Assembly (NCBI RefSeq): GCF_001316265.1
Contig: NZ_BBDN01000001.1
Span: 124,001-188,000 of the forward strand
DNA from: Vulcanisaeta sp. JCM 16159
GTDB lineage: Archaea > Thermoproteota > Thermoprotei > Thermoproteales > Thermocladiaceae
DNA length: 64,000 nt
Reading direction: 5' to 3'
Below, in pieces: positions 9,569 through 18,613 of this stretch. A program made the translations under genes and the position numbers. Under the pieces are notes generated by a model. The model was given only the letters and a program-made list of their open reading frames with translations. It was not told where the DNA came from and ran no database searches. The stretch's first letter is position 1. Every line of letters begins with the position of its first letter.

Positions 9569-9826
9569 TTACCTTATTTCAAAATCCTCAAATTCACCAT
9601 AGTACTGCTTAACAACGTAATTTATAGTCTTAACAGAGCCAACGGGACTTGGCTTAATCCACTCAATGAGCGCCGAGGCATCCTCCTTACAACCCTCAGC
9701 AACTACTTCAACCGAGCCGTCTGGAAGGTTCCTCACATACCCGGTTAATCCAAGGGATAGGGCTTGCCTACGTAGTGTCGGTCTAAAGCCAACACCCTGC
9801 ACATTACCAAGACTTAGTCTCAGCCT
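9569..9826 (-). CDS. acyP: Acylphosphatase (5' end uncertain)
   Basis: Acylphosphatase, which hydrolyses carboxyl-phosphate bonds. The signature QGVGFR, with the phosphate-binding Arg, is followed by GYVRNLPDGSVEVVAEG, which holds the catalytic Asn region. About 85 residues. The first beta strand (RLRLSLGNV) is present in frame, but an in-frame TAG at 9827-9829 separates it from the ATG at 9833-9835. Either a non-ATG start is used or the sequence has an error there. A start at the internal GTG (9802) would delete the first strand and is unlikely. Confidence 0.75.
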   Translation of the reverse strand, partial: RLRLSLGNVQGVGFRPTLRRQALSLGLTGYVRNLPDGSVEVVAEGCKEDASALIEWIKPSPVGSVKTINYVVKQYYGEFEDFEIR

Positions 9827-9916
9827 CTAACCCATTCCGGAACATTACCTTATTATTGAATTAATTAGACGCATTAACACACCGTAATTGAAGCGCTTGA
9901 ATTAGTAACACCTAAC

Positions 9917-10757
9917 CTAAACGAACCTAATACCCTCAAGATACCTAATCTCCTCCTCAGTTAACCTCCAACCAGCAACGCCCAGGTTCTCCCTGACATG
10001 GTCAGGGTTTGATGCCCTAGGTATTGGGAATACATGCTCATGCTTACTAACAATCCAATTAAGTACTATTTGAGCCACGGTCTTTGGACCATGATTCCTA
10101 GTTATAATTTCCAGGGCATCCCTCGGAAACCTAGTAATGAGCTTACCATGACCAAGCGGGTAATAGGCTATCACGGCCATACCATTCCTCCTCGCGTACG
10201 GTATTATATCACTCTCAATCCTCCTATCCATTAGGCTATAGGGCATTTGGATGGAGACGATCTCATACTTCTTAAGGGCGCCCTGCGCTCGATTATTTGG
10301 CTGAGATTGAAATTGCTTAGTCCAATGAACCTTATTATTCCAGCATCAACTAGGTGCTCCATAGCCCTCATGGTCTCCGTGATTGGAATCCTCCTGTTAG
10401 GGAAATGTATTTGATATAGATCTATGTACTTAATGCCCAGTCTCTCAAGGCTTCTCTTTGCAGCCTTAATAACGGCGTCGTACTTAAGGTGCGTCGGCCA
10501 TACCTTAGTGGCTATGAACAATTCCTCCCTGTTGAAATCCTTTGTGGCTTCACCGACCAGTGGTTCTGAGCCGTAAATCTCTGCCGTATCTATGAAGTTA
10601 ATACCTCCCTCCAGGCCGACCCTTAAAGCCTGAGCTTCCTCCCGTAGCCAGGCCTTATGCCGAGTCTTGACAGTATTATCCAGCCTGGGTCGTAGTACGT
10701 GCCCATGCCTATTATGGATACTTTAACGCCAGTCTTACCAAATACTCTATATTCCAC
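9917..10757 (-). CDS. Aldo/keto reductase (frameshifted)
   Basis: NAD(P)H-dependent aldo/keto reductase of the TIM-barrel superfamily. Order on the minus strand: GTG at 10757, EYRVFGKTGVKVS, then a frame change near 10635-10650, then INFIDTAEIYGSE (catalytic Asp and Tyr), LFIATK (catalytic Lys), YQIHFP (catalytic His), then another change near 10240, then IAYYPLGHGKL and the C-terminal cofactor region ending RYLEGIRF. About 280 residues when repaired. A second copy of the family lies at 33762-34707. Substrate unknown. Confidence 0.75.
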
Positions 10758-10917
10758 GGATGCCGTATGTAATCAGGCCCTATTAACCTTAATTCCTTAG
10801 TTAAGTGTAATCAGGTACCCCAGGATCGATCACCAGTCACATGGCATGTCACTCATCACTTAGCGAAGAGCTCAATCAGGGTCTTAAAATACTTAACTTG
10901 GGCATTGCTTCGTTGGG

Positions 10918-10925
10918 TTTATAAG
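10918..10925 (+). promoter_or_regulatory. Box A of the Zn-ribbon (ZNRD2-like) gene
   Basis: TTTATAAG, about 26 bases upstream of the GTG start at 10948, is a canonical box A for a leaderless transcript. A weak 5-bp inverted repeat, GTTGC/GCAAC at 10929-10947, lies between it and the start. Confidence 0.5.
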
Positions 10926-10947
10926 CAGGTTGCATTAGCCTAGCAAC

Positions 10948-11346
10948 GTGAGTGTTAGTAGTAGGGACTTGGTCGCTAAGAAGATGGCTCAGTTAATTAG
11001 GGCTGGGGCAACACTGACTAGTTATACATGCCCAGTCTGCGGTACCCCACTGCTTAGGCTTAAGACTGGTGAGTATTACTGCGCCAATTGTGATAGGCCT
11101 GTAGTTATTGTTAGGTCTGACGCTGAGGAGAAGGAGGTCATGATTAAGTACGGTCTCATGGACATTAGAGACACACTCTATGAGAGGTTGGTGATGATTA
11201 ATAACGAGCTTAAGGAGACTAAGGATATTGATAGGATAAATGAGCTCGTCAAGTCAATGGTACTCATCCTGGAGGCTTATGATAAGGTAACGCAGATAAT
11301 AAACCAGGGATCGCCGGGAACCAGCACTAAGGCTGAGAAGAAATAG
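10948..11346 (+). CDS. Sjogren/scleroderma autoantigen 1 (ZNRD2/UPF0148) zinc-ribbon protein
   Basis: Intact 132-residue protein of the archaeal UPF0148 family, homologous to the SSSCA1/ZNRD2 zinc ribbon. The ribbon is CPVCGTPLLRLKTGEYYCANC, giving two CxxC pairs at about residues 29-50. A long amphipathic helical tail ends in a Lys-rich stretch. The molecular role in archaea is not established. It starts with GTG behind a good box A. Its last 20 bases overlap the 3' end of the convergent pelota gene. Confidence 0.8.
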   Translation: MSVSSRDLVAKKMAQLIRAGATLTSYTCPVCGTPLLRLKTGEYYCANCDRPVVIVRSDAEEKEVMIKYGLMDIRDTLYERLVMINNELKETKDIDRINELVKSMVLILEAYDKVTQIINQGSPGTSTKAEKK

Positions 11347-12403
11347 GGAACCTAAGTAGTGCGGCAATACCACCGATGCTTCTCAACTTCTCACCACCCT
11401 CGGTGCTTGACGGTATTATTACGAGGTTCGCCCTGGTCTTAAGCGCCATGCTTATTAAATCCCTCATTTCACCACCCCTCTCCTTATATGTCTCATCGAG
11501 GACTATCATCGTCTCAGCAGCGCCAAACTCAAGTGCCTTCCTAACCTCGTCAATGCCCACTGCGACTAATCCATTATTCATGCCTAATCTATTGAATACT
11601 TCATCCACATACTCCTGCCCAAGGCTTATGTTCAACTTCCTAAGAACATCAACACCGACCCTCTCAAACTCATAAATACCCGCTAAACCACCCTCACCCT
11701 GCTCATGGTAAATAATTGATATGCCAAGTTTGTTCAGTTCATCGTTAATAACGTCCCTGGCAATTGAAAGCGTCATGTGATTACCAACAACCACGATATG
11801 CGTCGGCCTCCTAACCTGCACCCACTGCTTAACCTGAGTAAACGCATTCCTAAGTGACCTCCTAAACCTATCAAGTGAATCCTCACCCTCCTTACCACTG
11901 CCCTGTATTGGTATCGTCCCAAGCAATTCCCTACCAAACCTACGAATATGAGCAACAGCGACCTCCTCCATGGAGACCGAAACCAACAACACACTTATTG
12001 AAGCCCCACTGAACATATCCAGGACCTTGCCAATGAACTCCCTATCAATCCCATTAGGCTTAACTAACCTATACTCAAGCCCGTAGGACAACTCCATCGT
12101 ATGGTGACTACCCCTGGCACCTTCAAACCACTCAGGAACCTCAATAAGCACGCCCCTAACCCTAAGCGTACCCCTGAAGGCGTGGTACTCAAGCTCCTCA
12201 ACCCTAAGGCCAACATATATCCTAACCCTCTCACCCCTGGAACCCTCCCTACCCCTAAACTCCCTAACAGTCCAGCCATAGATAATATCTCCAGGTTCAA
12301 TTAGTAGGTAAATTACGTATAGGTCATCCTCATTCTCAACCACGAAGTCAACCCAATCCTTACCAAGATCAATCTTCACGAGAGAACCAACGAACCCAGG
12401 CAA
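11327..12403 (-). CDS. pelA: mRNA surveillance protein pelota
   Basis: Archaeal pelota (Dom34), 358 residues, full length. It enters the A site of stalled ribosomes with aEF1A or ABCE1 and triggers no-go rescue. The N-terminal Sm-like domain contains DDLYVIYLLIEPGD (about residues 26-39). The central domain has SHHTMELSYG and the pattern of the eRF1 middle domain, without the GGQ peptide-release motif, as expected for pelota. The C-terminal domain contains IVVGNHMTL and AAETMIVLDE. The frame is intact. Confidence 0.92.
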   Translation of the reverse strand: MPGFVGSLVKIDLGKDWVDFVVENEDDLYVIYLLIEPGDIIYGWTVREFRGREGSRGERVRIYVGLRVEELEYHAFRGTLRVRGVLIEVPEWFEGARGSHHTMELSYGLEYRLVKPNGIDREFIGKVLDMFSGASISVLLVSVSMEEVAVAHIRRFGRELLGTIPIQGSGKEGEDSLDRFRRSLRNAFTQVKQWVQVRRPTHIVVVGNHMTLSIARDVINDELNKLGISIIYHEQGEGGLAGIYEFERVGVDVLRKLNISLGQEYVDEVFNRLGMNNGLVAVGIDEVRKALEFGAAETMIVLDETYKERGGEMRDLISMALKTRANLVIIPSSTEGGEKLRSIGGIAALLRFPISSQP

Positions 12404-12415
12404 TTAAAACCCTAA

Positions 12416-13153
12416 CTATTCACCAGAACCCCTTCCCTGACCCTCCCTCGCCTTCTTCTCTTCAAGTTTCCTAAGCGTTATACCGTGCATTGCCGCCGCG
12501 TACCATAACAACTTCCAAACATCAGGCCCCTTATCACCATACTCCATGACGAACTTCCTAGCCAACTGCAGTAACTCATCGGCCTCCTCAAGCGTTAACT
12601 CATCCTTATCAATGAGCTCAAGCAACCTCCTCTTCTCAGCCTCTGTAAGCGGATTAATAGCCATTGTAATCATACTGCGCAGCGTAGCCTTAACGAAACT
12701 TACATCCTTACTATCAAGAACACCCCTAAAACCGAGAAACTCGGTGATGAACTCATTCTGGCCAGAAATAACATTAATGAGCCTATTAAATCTTCCATCC
12801 ATGTAATTCCTAAACTCACTAAGTTTTGAGTCAACATAACCCTTCAACTCATTAATCCTTAAATCAACATAACCCTTGAGTTCACCAAACCTGGTGTCCA
12901 CGTAACTCTTCAAATCTCTCTCGATTACGTCAAACCTCTTATCTATTTCATTAAAGCGTTCATCTATCTTTTCGAATCTCTTATCTATTTCCTCGAACCT
13001 TCTGTCGATTTGCCTAAACCTTTCGTCTATCTGCTGGAACCTCATGTCAATCTCCCTAAACTTACCACCAAGCCAATAAAGCGTCGTACCCAAAATCGTA
13101 ACAATAGTAACTATAGGCCCAACAATACCCAAAACCAACGATAAATCCATCAT
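12416..13153 (-). CDS. Membrane-anchored coiled-coil protein with heptad/hendecad repeats
   Basis: Protein of 245 residues, not assigned to a named family. An N-terminal membrane helix (about residues 5-28) is followed by seven consecutive heptads of the form RFxxIDx (residues 31-79), then four 11-residue repeats of the form LKxYVDxRxxE (residues 81-124), then a globular helical domain with a Leu/Glu-rich stretch (LTEAEKRRLLELIDKDELT) and a charged tail. This layout suggests a rod held at the membrane that presents a C-terminal domain. It starts ATG-ATG. It is just upstream of pelota on the same strand (12 bases). Confidence 0.65.
   Translation of the reverse strand: MMDLSLVLGIVGPIVTIVTILGTTLYWLGGKFREIDMRFQQIDERFRQIDRRFEEIDKRFEKIDERFNEIDKRFDVIERDLKSYVDTRFGELKGYVDLRINELKGYVDSKLSEFRNYMDGRFNRLINVISGQNEFITEFLGFRGVLDSKDVSFVKATLRSMITMAINPLTEAEKRRLLELIDKDELTLEEADELLQLARKFVMEYGDKGPDVWKLLWYAAAMHGITLRKLEEKKAREGQGRGSGE
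12917..13063 (-). repeat. Degenerate 21-base tandem repeat encoding seven heptads
   Basis: Seven 21-base units encode RFxxIDx heptads (residues 31-79 of the coiled-coil protein). The units are clearly related at the DNA level but not identical, pointing to internal duplication followed by divergence. Confidence 0.6.
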
Positions 13154-13229
13154 TTATTAATGATCGTGATTAATTAATATTCCTTGCGCAAATCATGCTT
13201 TAATTCATTAGCGGGTTCGTGTTGGGAAG

Positions 13230-13238
13230 TATTTAATA
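13230..13238 (+). promoter_or_regulatory. Box A of the MFS transporter/PfkB kinase operon
   Basis: TATTTAATA centred about 25 bases upstream of the ATG at 13259 is a box A for a leaderless transcript. The inverted repeat at 13240-13257 lies directly between it and the start codon. Confidence 0.5.
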
Positions 13239-13239
13239 A

Positions 13240-13257
13240 ATAGGATGTATATCCTAT
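13240..13257. promoter_or_regulatory. Candidate operator: 7-bp-arm inverted repeat at the transcription start
   Basis: ATAGGAT at 13240-13246 and its exact reverse complement ATCCTAT at 13251-13257, with spacer GTAT. It lies between box A and the start codon, where a repressor would block RNA polymerase. Likely controls the transporter and sugar kinase operon; the regulator is not identified. Confidence 0.45.
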
Positions 13258-13258
13258 C

Positions 13259-14494
13259 ATGATGATTAGTGAAAAATGGAATGAAGCGCATGCGTTATTT
13301 TTCACGGTATTTTCCATAAGCACCACGATTGAGGCTTACGTATACTCCATAGCCTACATAGCCTCCAACTGGGTTTCAGTACCGAGGGCCCTAATTGCCC
13401 TACTATCTGTCTGGCCACCTCTATGGTTACTAATTGGCGGTGCTATAATGGGACCCATATCGGACACCATTGGTAGGAGAAGGAGCCTCTACTTATCGTT
13501 AATTATGTACGTAGTGGGCTCCCTGAGTCTAATACTCAGTATTAACTATGCATTCTTGCTATTTTCCATAGCCATATTAATGCTCGCCGTTGGCGGTGAG
13601 TATAACACGGTCATGGTATCATCCCATGAATATTTCCCAAGCAGTGTCAGGAGTCGTGCTGTCTACCTAATTCTTAACTTCACGAACTTTGGCGGCGTTT
13701 TAGCTGCTGCCTTGGCCCTGGCCAATATAACGTCAGTGACGCTTCAAAAACTCGCACTTGGGTTGACAATACTCGTAATAATCCTAGTGCTTTACCTACT
13801 TAGGTCATTAATTCCCGAATCACCATACTGGCTCAGGACTAGGAAGGTTATTCCTGAGGATCAGGGACTTAATTTAGAGGAAGGTAATCGAAAAACCATA
13901 AGGCTACCACCATTACCAATTAGGGTAGTAATTGGAGGCTTAATTGGCTGGTCATACACTGCCGGTTTCACACTAATGGTATTAACCTTCGGACCTTACT
14001 ATTTCCCCAGTCTCACTAATTGGCTTATCTTCACCTTCTCAGTGGTATCCTTTATCTCCGGAATACCGGTAAGTATGTTCGCTGATCGAGTTAGTAGGAA
14101 ATTACTGTTACTCGTCTCATCGTTGGGATCTCTAGTTACCTCAGTACTTATACTATCATTAATTAGTGGTCTCGTGAATAATCAATACATCTTCTGGGTG
14201 CTCTTCGTATTATTCTCAATACTCGTAAATACGTACTTCTTAACTGAAGATACATTGAAATCTGAGTATTGGGTTACGAGGCGCAGGGGTTCCTACACTG
14301 CGGCTGTTAGGGTTATGTCGTTGGGTGGTTCGATACCAGTAATATTCCTGTCGTCTTACCTGCCAGTGAGTTTGTATCTAGCATTGGCGGTTACGATATT
14401 CGGTGTTGGTTTCGTAGCTTCCCTCGTCTGGTACTTAATCGGTGTTGAGACTGGTAAGGGAATTAGCATTAGTGCGTGGGAACATGAGAAGTAA
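13259..14494 (+). CDS. MFS transporter, sugar-type
   Basis: Major facilitator with 411 residues and about twelve membrane segments. The loop between segments 2 and 3 has the family motif GPISDTIGRRRS, and the matching loop after segment 8 has ADRVSRK. Segment 4-5 carries GGEYNTVMVSSHEYFP, typical of the sugar/metabolite (SP/MHS) branch. The stop overlaps the start of a PfkB-family kinase by a few bases, so the likely job is uptake of a substrate that the kinase phosphorylates. Start is the first ATG of an ATGATG pair. Confidence 0.8.
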   Translation: MMISEKWNEAHALFFTVFSISTTIEAYVYSIAYIASNWVSVPRALIALLSVWPPLWLLIGGAIMGPISDTIGRRRSLYLSLIMYVVGSLSLILSINYAFLLFSIAILMLAVGGEYNTVMVSSHEYFPSSVRSRAVYLILNFTNFGGVLAAALALANITSVTLQKLALGLTILVIILVLYLLRSLIPESPYWLRTRKVIPEDQGLNLEEGNRKTIRLPPLPIRVVIGGLIGWSYTAGFTLMVLTFGPYYFPSLTNWLIFTFSVVSFISGIPVSMFADRVSRKLLLLVSSLGSLVTSVLILSLISGLVNNQYIFWVLFVLFSILVNTYFLTEDTLKSEYWVTRRRGSYTAAVRVMSLGGSIPVIFLSSYLPVSLYLALAVTIFGVGFVASLVWYLIGVETGKGISISAWEHEK

Positions 14495-15397
14495 TGAGGA
14501 TAAATTTGATCTGGTAATAATCTCTGACTGTGTTTTGGATATTTATTATAGGGTTAGGGAATTACCAATTAGGGCTGGTGACGTTTCTGTATCCGATATA
14601 ATCGCGTTATCACCAGGTGGTGCATGCACAACGGCCTTGGTTGCGCGTAAACTCGGTCTTAAAGTCGCTGTTATTGATAGGGTTGGTGATGACCCCTTCT
14701 CGGACATACTCATTAATTACCTTAGTAATAATGGTGTGTATACAGGATTCATGAAAAGGGTGCATGGTTTCACGACAATATCCAATAACATTATTGGTAC
14801 TGGCGGGCACGCATTCGTGGGTTACCTAGGAGTGGGTAAGGACTTAACAATCAGCGATATTAGTGAGAACATTATTAGGGTCTCAAGAACCATTTTTATC
14901 AATGGTTTTTACGCAGCATTTACGAGGAACATTATTAATGCATTCGTGGAAGTCGCCAGAATCGCCCATGAACGCTCAATACCTGTTTTCCTCGATACGG
15001 GACCCTCCATTAACAATGAAGACCTCATAATCGATCTAATTAAATCAGTAAATACTGTCTTTATGAATGAGGAGGAGATGAGAAGGTTATTTGGTGATAT
15101 AACGGGGCTTGTTAGCGCTATGCATGGTTCTGACGCTATTGCTGTAGTAAAGTTGGGTAGTAAGGGTGCCGTTTTAGTGCGTAATGGCTTAATTAGGCAT
15201 TGCCAAGCTCATAATGTGGGTAATGTGGTGACTACAATAGCGCTGGTGATGCATTTAATGCAGCCTACATAGCTGGTATATTACGAGGTCTAAGCCCTGA
15301 AGATTCATGTAACCTAGGCAATAGGGTCGCCGCACTAAGAATTCAGTACCTAACCCCATTGGAATTGCCTAATCTTGAGAATTACTTGATTAAGTAA
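14484..15397 (+). CDS. PfkB-family carbohydrate kinase (frameshifted near 3' end)
   Basis: Ribokinase/PfkB-family sugar kinase of about 304 residues. The N-terminal motif SPGGACTTALVARKLG matches the family GG region. The C-terminal ATP/catalytic motif GAGDAFNAAYIAG appears only after a missing G near 15239-15242 is restored; without it the frame stops at 15272. The remaining part runs to the TAA at 15395-15397. Start ATG at 14484 overlaps the transporter stop, indicating translational coupling. The sugar (or nucleoside) is not predictable from sequence. Confidence 0.8.
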
Positions 15398-15505
15398 GCA
15401 CCGTATTCGTTAATAATTGGTAAAGAATTGGTTATTTTATATCAATAATAATTCATCATTATTCCCGAACTTAGTAACAACCCTTTTAATGGCGCACTAC
15501 CCAGT

Positions 15506-15742
15506 ATGAATTTCGTGAGGATAATACTTCACACAGCAAAGGGACCCTACGAATATAAAACACCAAGTGGTGAGTCAGTGTGGATATGCATGTGTGGTTT
15601 GAGTGACACATACCCAATATGCAGTGGTAAGCATAAGCTTGTGCGTGATGAGGAGGATAATAAGGTCTATGCATATGATCAGAATGGCAATAGGCTTGGT
15701 GCAATAAATCTAGAGAATATCGAGAAATTAAGGAGGGTTTAA
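15506..15742 (+). CDS. CDGSH iron-sulfur domain protein
   Basis: Small protein of 78 residues with the 2Fe-2S ligand set of the CDGSH family, C-x-C-x2-S-x3-P-x-C-S-G-x-H, read as CMCGLSDTYPICSGKH (about residues 28-43). Three Cys and one His bind the cluster. The usual Asp of CDGSH is Ser here. It is a stand-alone soluble form. Neighbouring DsrE and, farther off, TusA genes suggest a link to sulfur or redox metabolism, which is inference. Confidence 0.85.
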   Translation: MNFVRIILHTAKGPYEYKTPSGESVWICMCGLSDTYPICSGKHKLVRDEEDNKVYAYDQNGNRLGAINLENIEKLRRV

Positions 15743-15766
15743 TCGAAGCCTCAGTATATACTTAAC

Positions 15767-16098
15767 TTAAAATACCAATACCTGATACCCATTGTTTATG
15801 TAATACGCCACCCTATCACCGGCAGGGTGCAATTTAATGCCCATCTTAGTTAGCTGCTGGTCTATTCCCTTATTCCTCGCATAATTAATGCATGCACTAT
15901 CAACTGCACCAGCCTTAACAACTTCTCAAAATTATCCTTAGCAGGACCCTCAAGCCTTAGAAGCCTTTCCTGGGCAGGGCCCCAAAAGATAACCCTGAAG
16001 TCCTCATACCTATTCGTACCGACCGTATTTGCGGCCATCGTTAGTGCTAGATCCATCTTAACGTCGTCACTCATTATTAGGAAGACTACCTTCGACAT
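15767..16098 (-). CDS. DsrE-family protein (frameshifted)
   Basis: DsrE/DsrF-like protein of about 110 residues. The first half begins with the typical strand SKVVFLIMSDD and has RVIFWGPAQERLL. A one-base change near 15913-15922 joins it to KAGAVDSACINYARNKGID and a final strand GYQVLVF. The Cys in that second half sits where DsrE-type proteins often have the sulfur-transfer Cys. I chose the ATG at 16098; an in-frame ATG at 16113 is also possible. Convergent with the CDGSH gene. Confidence 0.7.
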
Positions 16099-16187
16099 CG
16101 TGTCCCACTGCATTGATTAATTTATGTGCATTACGCGCCTGTTAGTGGTTCATTACCCGTTTCATGAATTCTCGCTAGACGCGATTG

Positions 16188-16214
16188 GTTTAAAAAGCAT
16201 TAGGGTAGCCCTAA
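16188..16214 (+). promoter_or_regulatory. Promoter and inverted repeat of the second MFS gene
   Basis: Box A GTTTAAAAAG (16188-16197) lies about 27 bases before the ATG at 16220. Immediately after it, TTAGGG (16200-16205) and CCCTAA (16209-16214) form a 6-bp-arm inverted repeat over the predicted transcription start. The layout is the same as for the transporter promoter at 13230-13257, although the repeat sequence is different. Confidence 0.4.
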
Positions 16215-16219
16215 CGCTA

Positions 16220-17470
16220 ATGATACAGGGAGAAAGAAGCAAAGATAGGGCAACAATACTTGGATTAACATCAATAGGGCACTTCATTAATGATGGAAAC
16301 ATGTGGCTAATACCCGGAATAATACTTCCTGTCCTAAATCAAATGGGCGTTAACTATGCAATAATTGGATTATTATCAGCACTCTATGCCGCAGTATCAG
16401 CAATAGCGAGTCCATTGGTACCCCTTAGCATTAAGTGGCTTGGTGGCCACATGAGGGCCATGGCATTAGGCATGTTCCTATGGGCATTCGCCATCGGGCT
16501 ATCAGCAATAGGCTTCTTGACACATAATCTATACCTCGTGTATATAGGCGTTGTTATAGCCGGTGTAGGCGCCGCCTACTATCACCCAATAGGTAGTGCA
16601 TTATTATCGGCCACCTATGGTGGAACCGCCGGCTCTGCCCTGGGCATAAACGGCGCATTTGGGAGTCTTGGTAGGACGCTATACCCATTAATTGGGTCAA
16701 TACTTGTGTTTGCAGGTACTGTAAGTGCCGTTTATAACTTATGGCTACTCGCCCTGACAACCTTTATTGTGGGTCTCGTAGTATTATTATATGGTATTTA
16801 CAAATTCGATATTAAGGCTTACGAAAGAAAGGACGGCGGGAGAGACCCACCTAGTAATTCCAGGGCCCTTAAGGCATCAATAATGCTAATAATATTACTA
16901 TTCTTAATAACATTGCTTAGGAATACCGCTGGGCAGGGTATACAGACATTCCTTGGCATATACATAAATAAGGTGCTTGGCATAAAACTTAGTATAACCT
17001 ACGGTGAGGTCCTATCGATATTGCTTGCCTCAGCTATAGTAGGTCAGCCAATACTCGGCTGGTTAAGTGATAGGGTTGGTAGGAGGTTCATGGCCTCCTT
17101 CTCAACATTCGCCTTTGCCATACTATTCATAGCCTTCATATACACGGGAAACCTAATCTTCGCATTCTTCGCCATACTCTTCGTACTCAGTAACTTCCCA
17201 TTGATAATGGCCGTACTTGGAGACTTATTCCCGAGGGAACAGGTTAGTTGGGCGACGTCTATTGTCTGGAATGGCGCGGTTACAGGCGGTAATGTTCTTG
17301 GCTCATTAATAACAGGATTGCTCGCGCAGTATTACGTGCCCATTTATGGCGAGATCGGCGCCCTAGAACACGCCCTGCTAATAGTGCTTGTACTGGCATT
17401 TATATCAGGTGCTTTATGGGTTGCTGTACCCAAGCCGCCGAAGCGTACCAAGGTACCTCTATTTGGGTGA
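16220..17470 (+). CDS. MFS transporter (fosmidomycin-resistance-like)
   Basis: Major facilitator of about 416 residues with about twelve membrane segments. The first segment region SIGHFINDGNMW and the helix GVGAAYYHPIGSALLS resemble the FSR/fosmidomycin-resistance branch. The loop SDRVGRRFMAS is the MFS motif. The open frame extends 32 codons upstream, but I prefer the ATG at 16220: it has a box A at leaderless distance, and the extra N-terminal part looks unlike a transporter. Substrate unknown; drug or metabolite efflux is possible. Confidence 0.75.
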   Translation: MIQGERSKDRATILGLTSIGHFINDGNMWLIPGIILPVLNQMGVNYAIIGLLSALYAAVSAIASPLVPLSIKWLGGHMRAMALGMFLWAFAIGLSAIGFLTHNLYLVYIGVVIAGVGAAYYHPIGSALLSATYGGTAGSALGINGAFGSLGRTLYPLIGSILVFAGTVSAVYNLWLLALTTFIVGLVVLLYGIYKFDIKAYERKDGGRDPPSNSRALKASIMLIILLFLITLLRNTAGQGIQTFLGIYINKVLGIKLSITYGEVLSILLASAIVGQPILGWLSDRVGRRFMASFSTFAFAILFIAFIYTGNLIFAFFAILFVLSNFPLIMAVLGDLFPREQVSWATSIVWNGAVTGGNVLGSLITGLLAQYYVPIYGEIGALEHALLIVLVLAFISGALWVAVPKPPKRTKVPLFG

Positions 17471-17477
17471 ATGGCAT

Positions 17478-18556
17478 TTAAAATGCCCTAGCTATCAATG
17501 GGTCACTTGGCTTATAGATGTCACCATCCTTAACCAGAAATGATGAATCCACTAGGTTTTGTATCAACTCTGTTACTTTCTTATCATCAATGCGATAACC
17601 CTCCCTAGCCTCCAGCATTCTCTTGACATCGCTCCACCTACATCCATTCTTGCATAGGCTCATTATGACGCAATAACGTTCCCTAGCCTCCTCCCTACCC
17701 TTCAGGAAGTTTTCAAATTCCTGCTTAACAAGTTGTACTGCATACTCCAGCGTCCTCTTTATCGCCTCCTCATGATTGCCGAATTGCAGGTAATTAAAGC
17801 CGTAGTACGTTAACCAACCAGGTATACCACCCAGCTCATTATATGCACTTTCAAGTATGTTATTACTTACGGAAATACCGACCTCCCTAAACCCGGTCTT
17901 AAGAAACTCAATTGATTGCTCTTTTGTAAATGGATTTACGCGAACCTCAAACATTGCTCTTCCAAACAATGGCGAACTTGGATCCTTAAGTCTTAAAAAC
18001 CTATAAACCATGCCGATTTGAGACCCAGTAAATATGAAGCTCAATTTAAGATTATCGTATGCATAGGCAAGCGGATACAGTATATTAAACCCCTTCAGCT
18101 TCCTAAGCTCCTGGGACTCATCAAACACGATTATAACCCTACGGCCTTCACGCTCACTAATGCTGGACAACCTATCAAATAAATCAGCAAGCTCAACTCT
18201 ATCTTTACCCCAACTTAATCTAATCTCAAACCCAGACCCTGAAATAATCACCCCACGAATTCCACGCAGTAATTCCCTCAGGAATTTCGGCCAAGTATTT
18301 AATGCCCTCTCAAATTCGTTTAATAGATGTTTATAGGTTATGTATGCATGGCCTCATACTTCCTCAGGTCAAGGTATATCCATATTACGTCTTTCTCCTC
18401 ACTCATAAGCACCTTAACTAATGACGACTTACCACTCCTCCTTATACCAAGCAATAAAGTAACCGGATAATCAAGCCCAGTCCTGAGCTTGTTCAATTCA
18501 TCATCTCTATCAAACAAATCCTCTCTTCTTTCCTTAGGCTTTGGATCAAAGAGCAC
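17478..18556 (-). CDS. Archaeal P-loop ATPase, AAA/STAND type (frameshifted)
   Basis: Archaeal ATPase of the family often found as stand-alone ATPase with winged helix (Pfam Arch_ATPase type). Walker A is GIRRSGKSS (about residues 37-45), Walker B is VIIVFDESQE, followed by a sensor-like IFTGSQ and the lid helices. The C-terminal part (RWSDVKRMLEAREGY) is a winged-helix-like region. Frame lost near 18335-18345. Repaired length about 360 residues. The GTG start lies inside the left arm of the inverted repeat at 18555-18589. Divergent from a macro-domain gene. Members are thought to be regulatory or defence-linked, but no function is established. Confidence 0.75.
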
Positions 18557-18589
18557 TGGCTACCTACAGTAACTGGGTAGGTAGCCAGT
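18555..18589. promoter_or_regulatory. 13-bp perfect inverted repeat over the ATPase start
   Basis: ACTGGCTACCTAC (18555-18567) and its exact reverse complement GTAGGTAGCCAGT (18577-18589), separated by nine bases. On the minus strand it follows a box A (CTTTATAA, near 18589-18597) and covers the predicted transcription start and the GTG start codon. It could be a DNA operator, for example for autoregulation, or an RNA hairpin that hides the start codon. Confidence 0.6.
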
Positions 18590-18613
18590 TATAAAGTTTA
18601 CACTTTAATGCAT

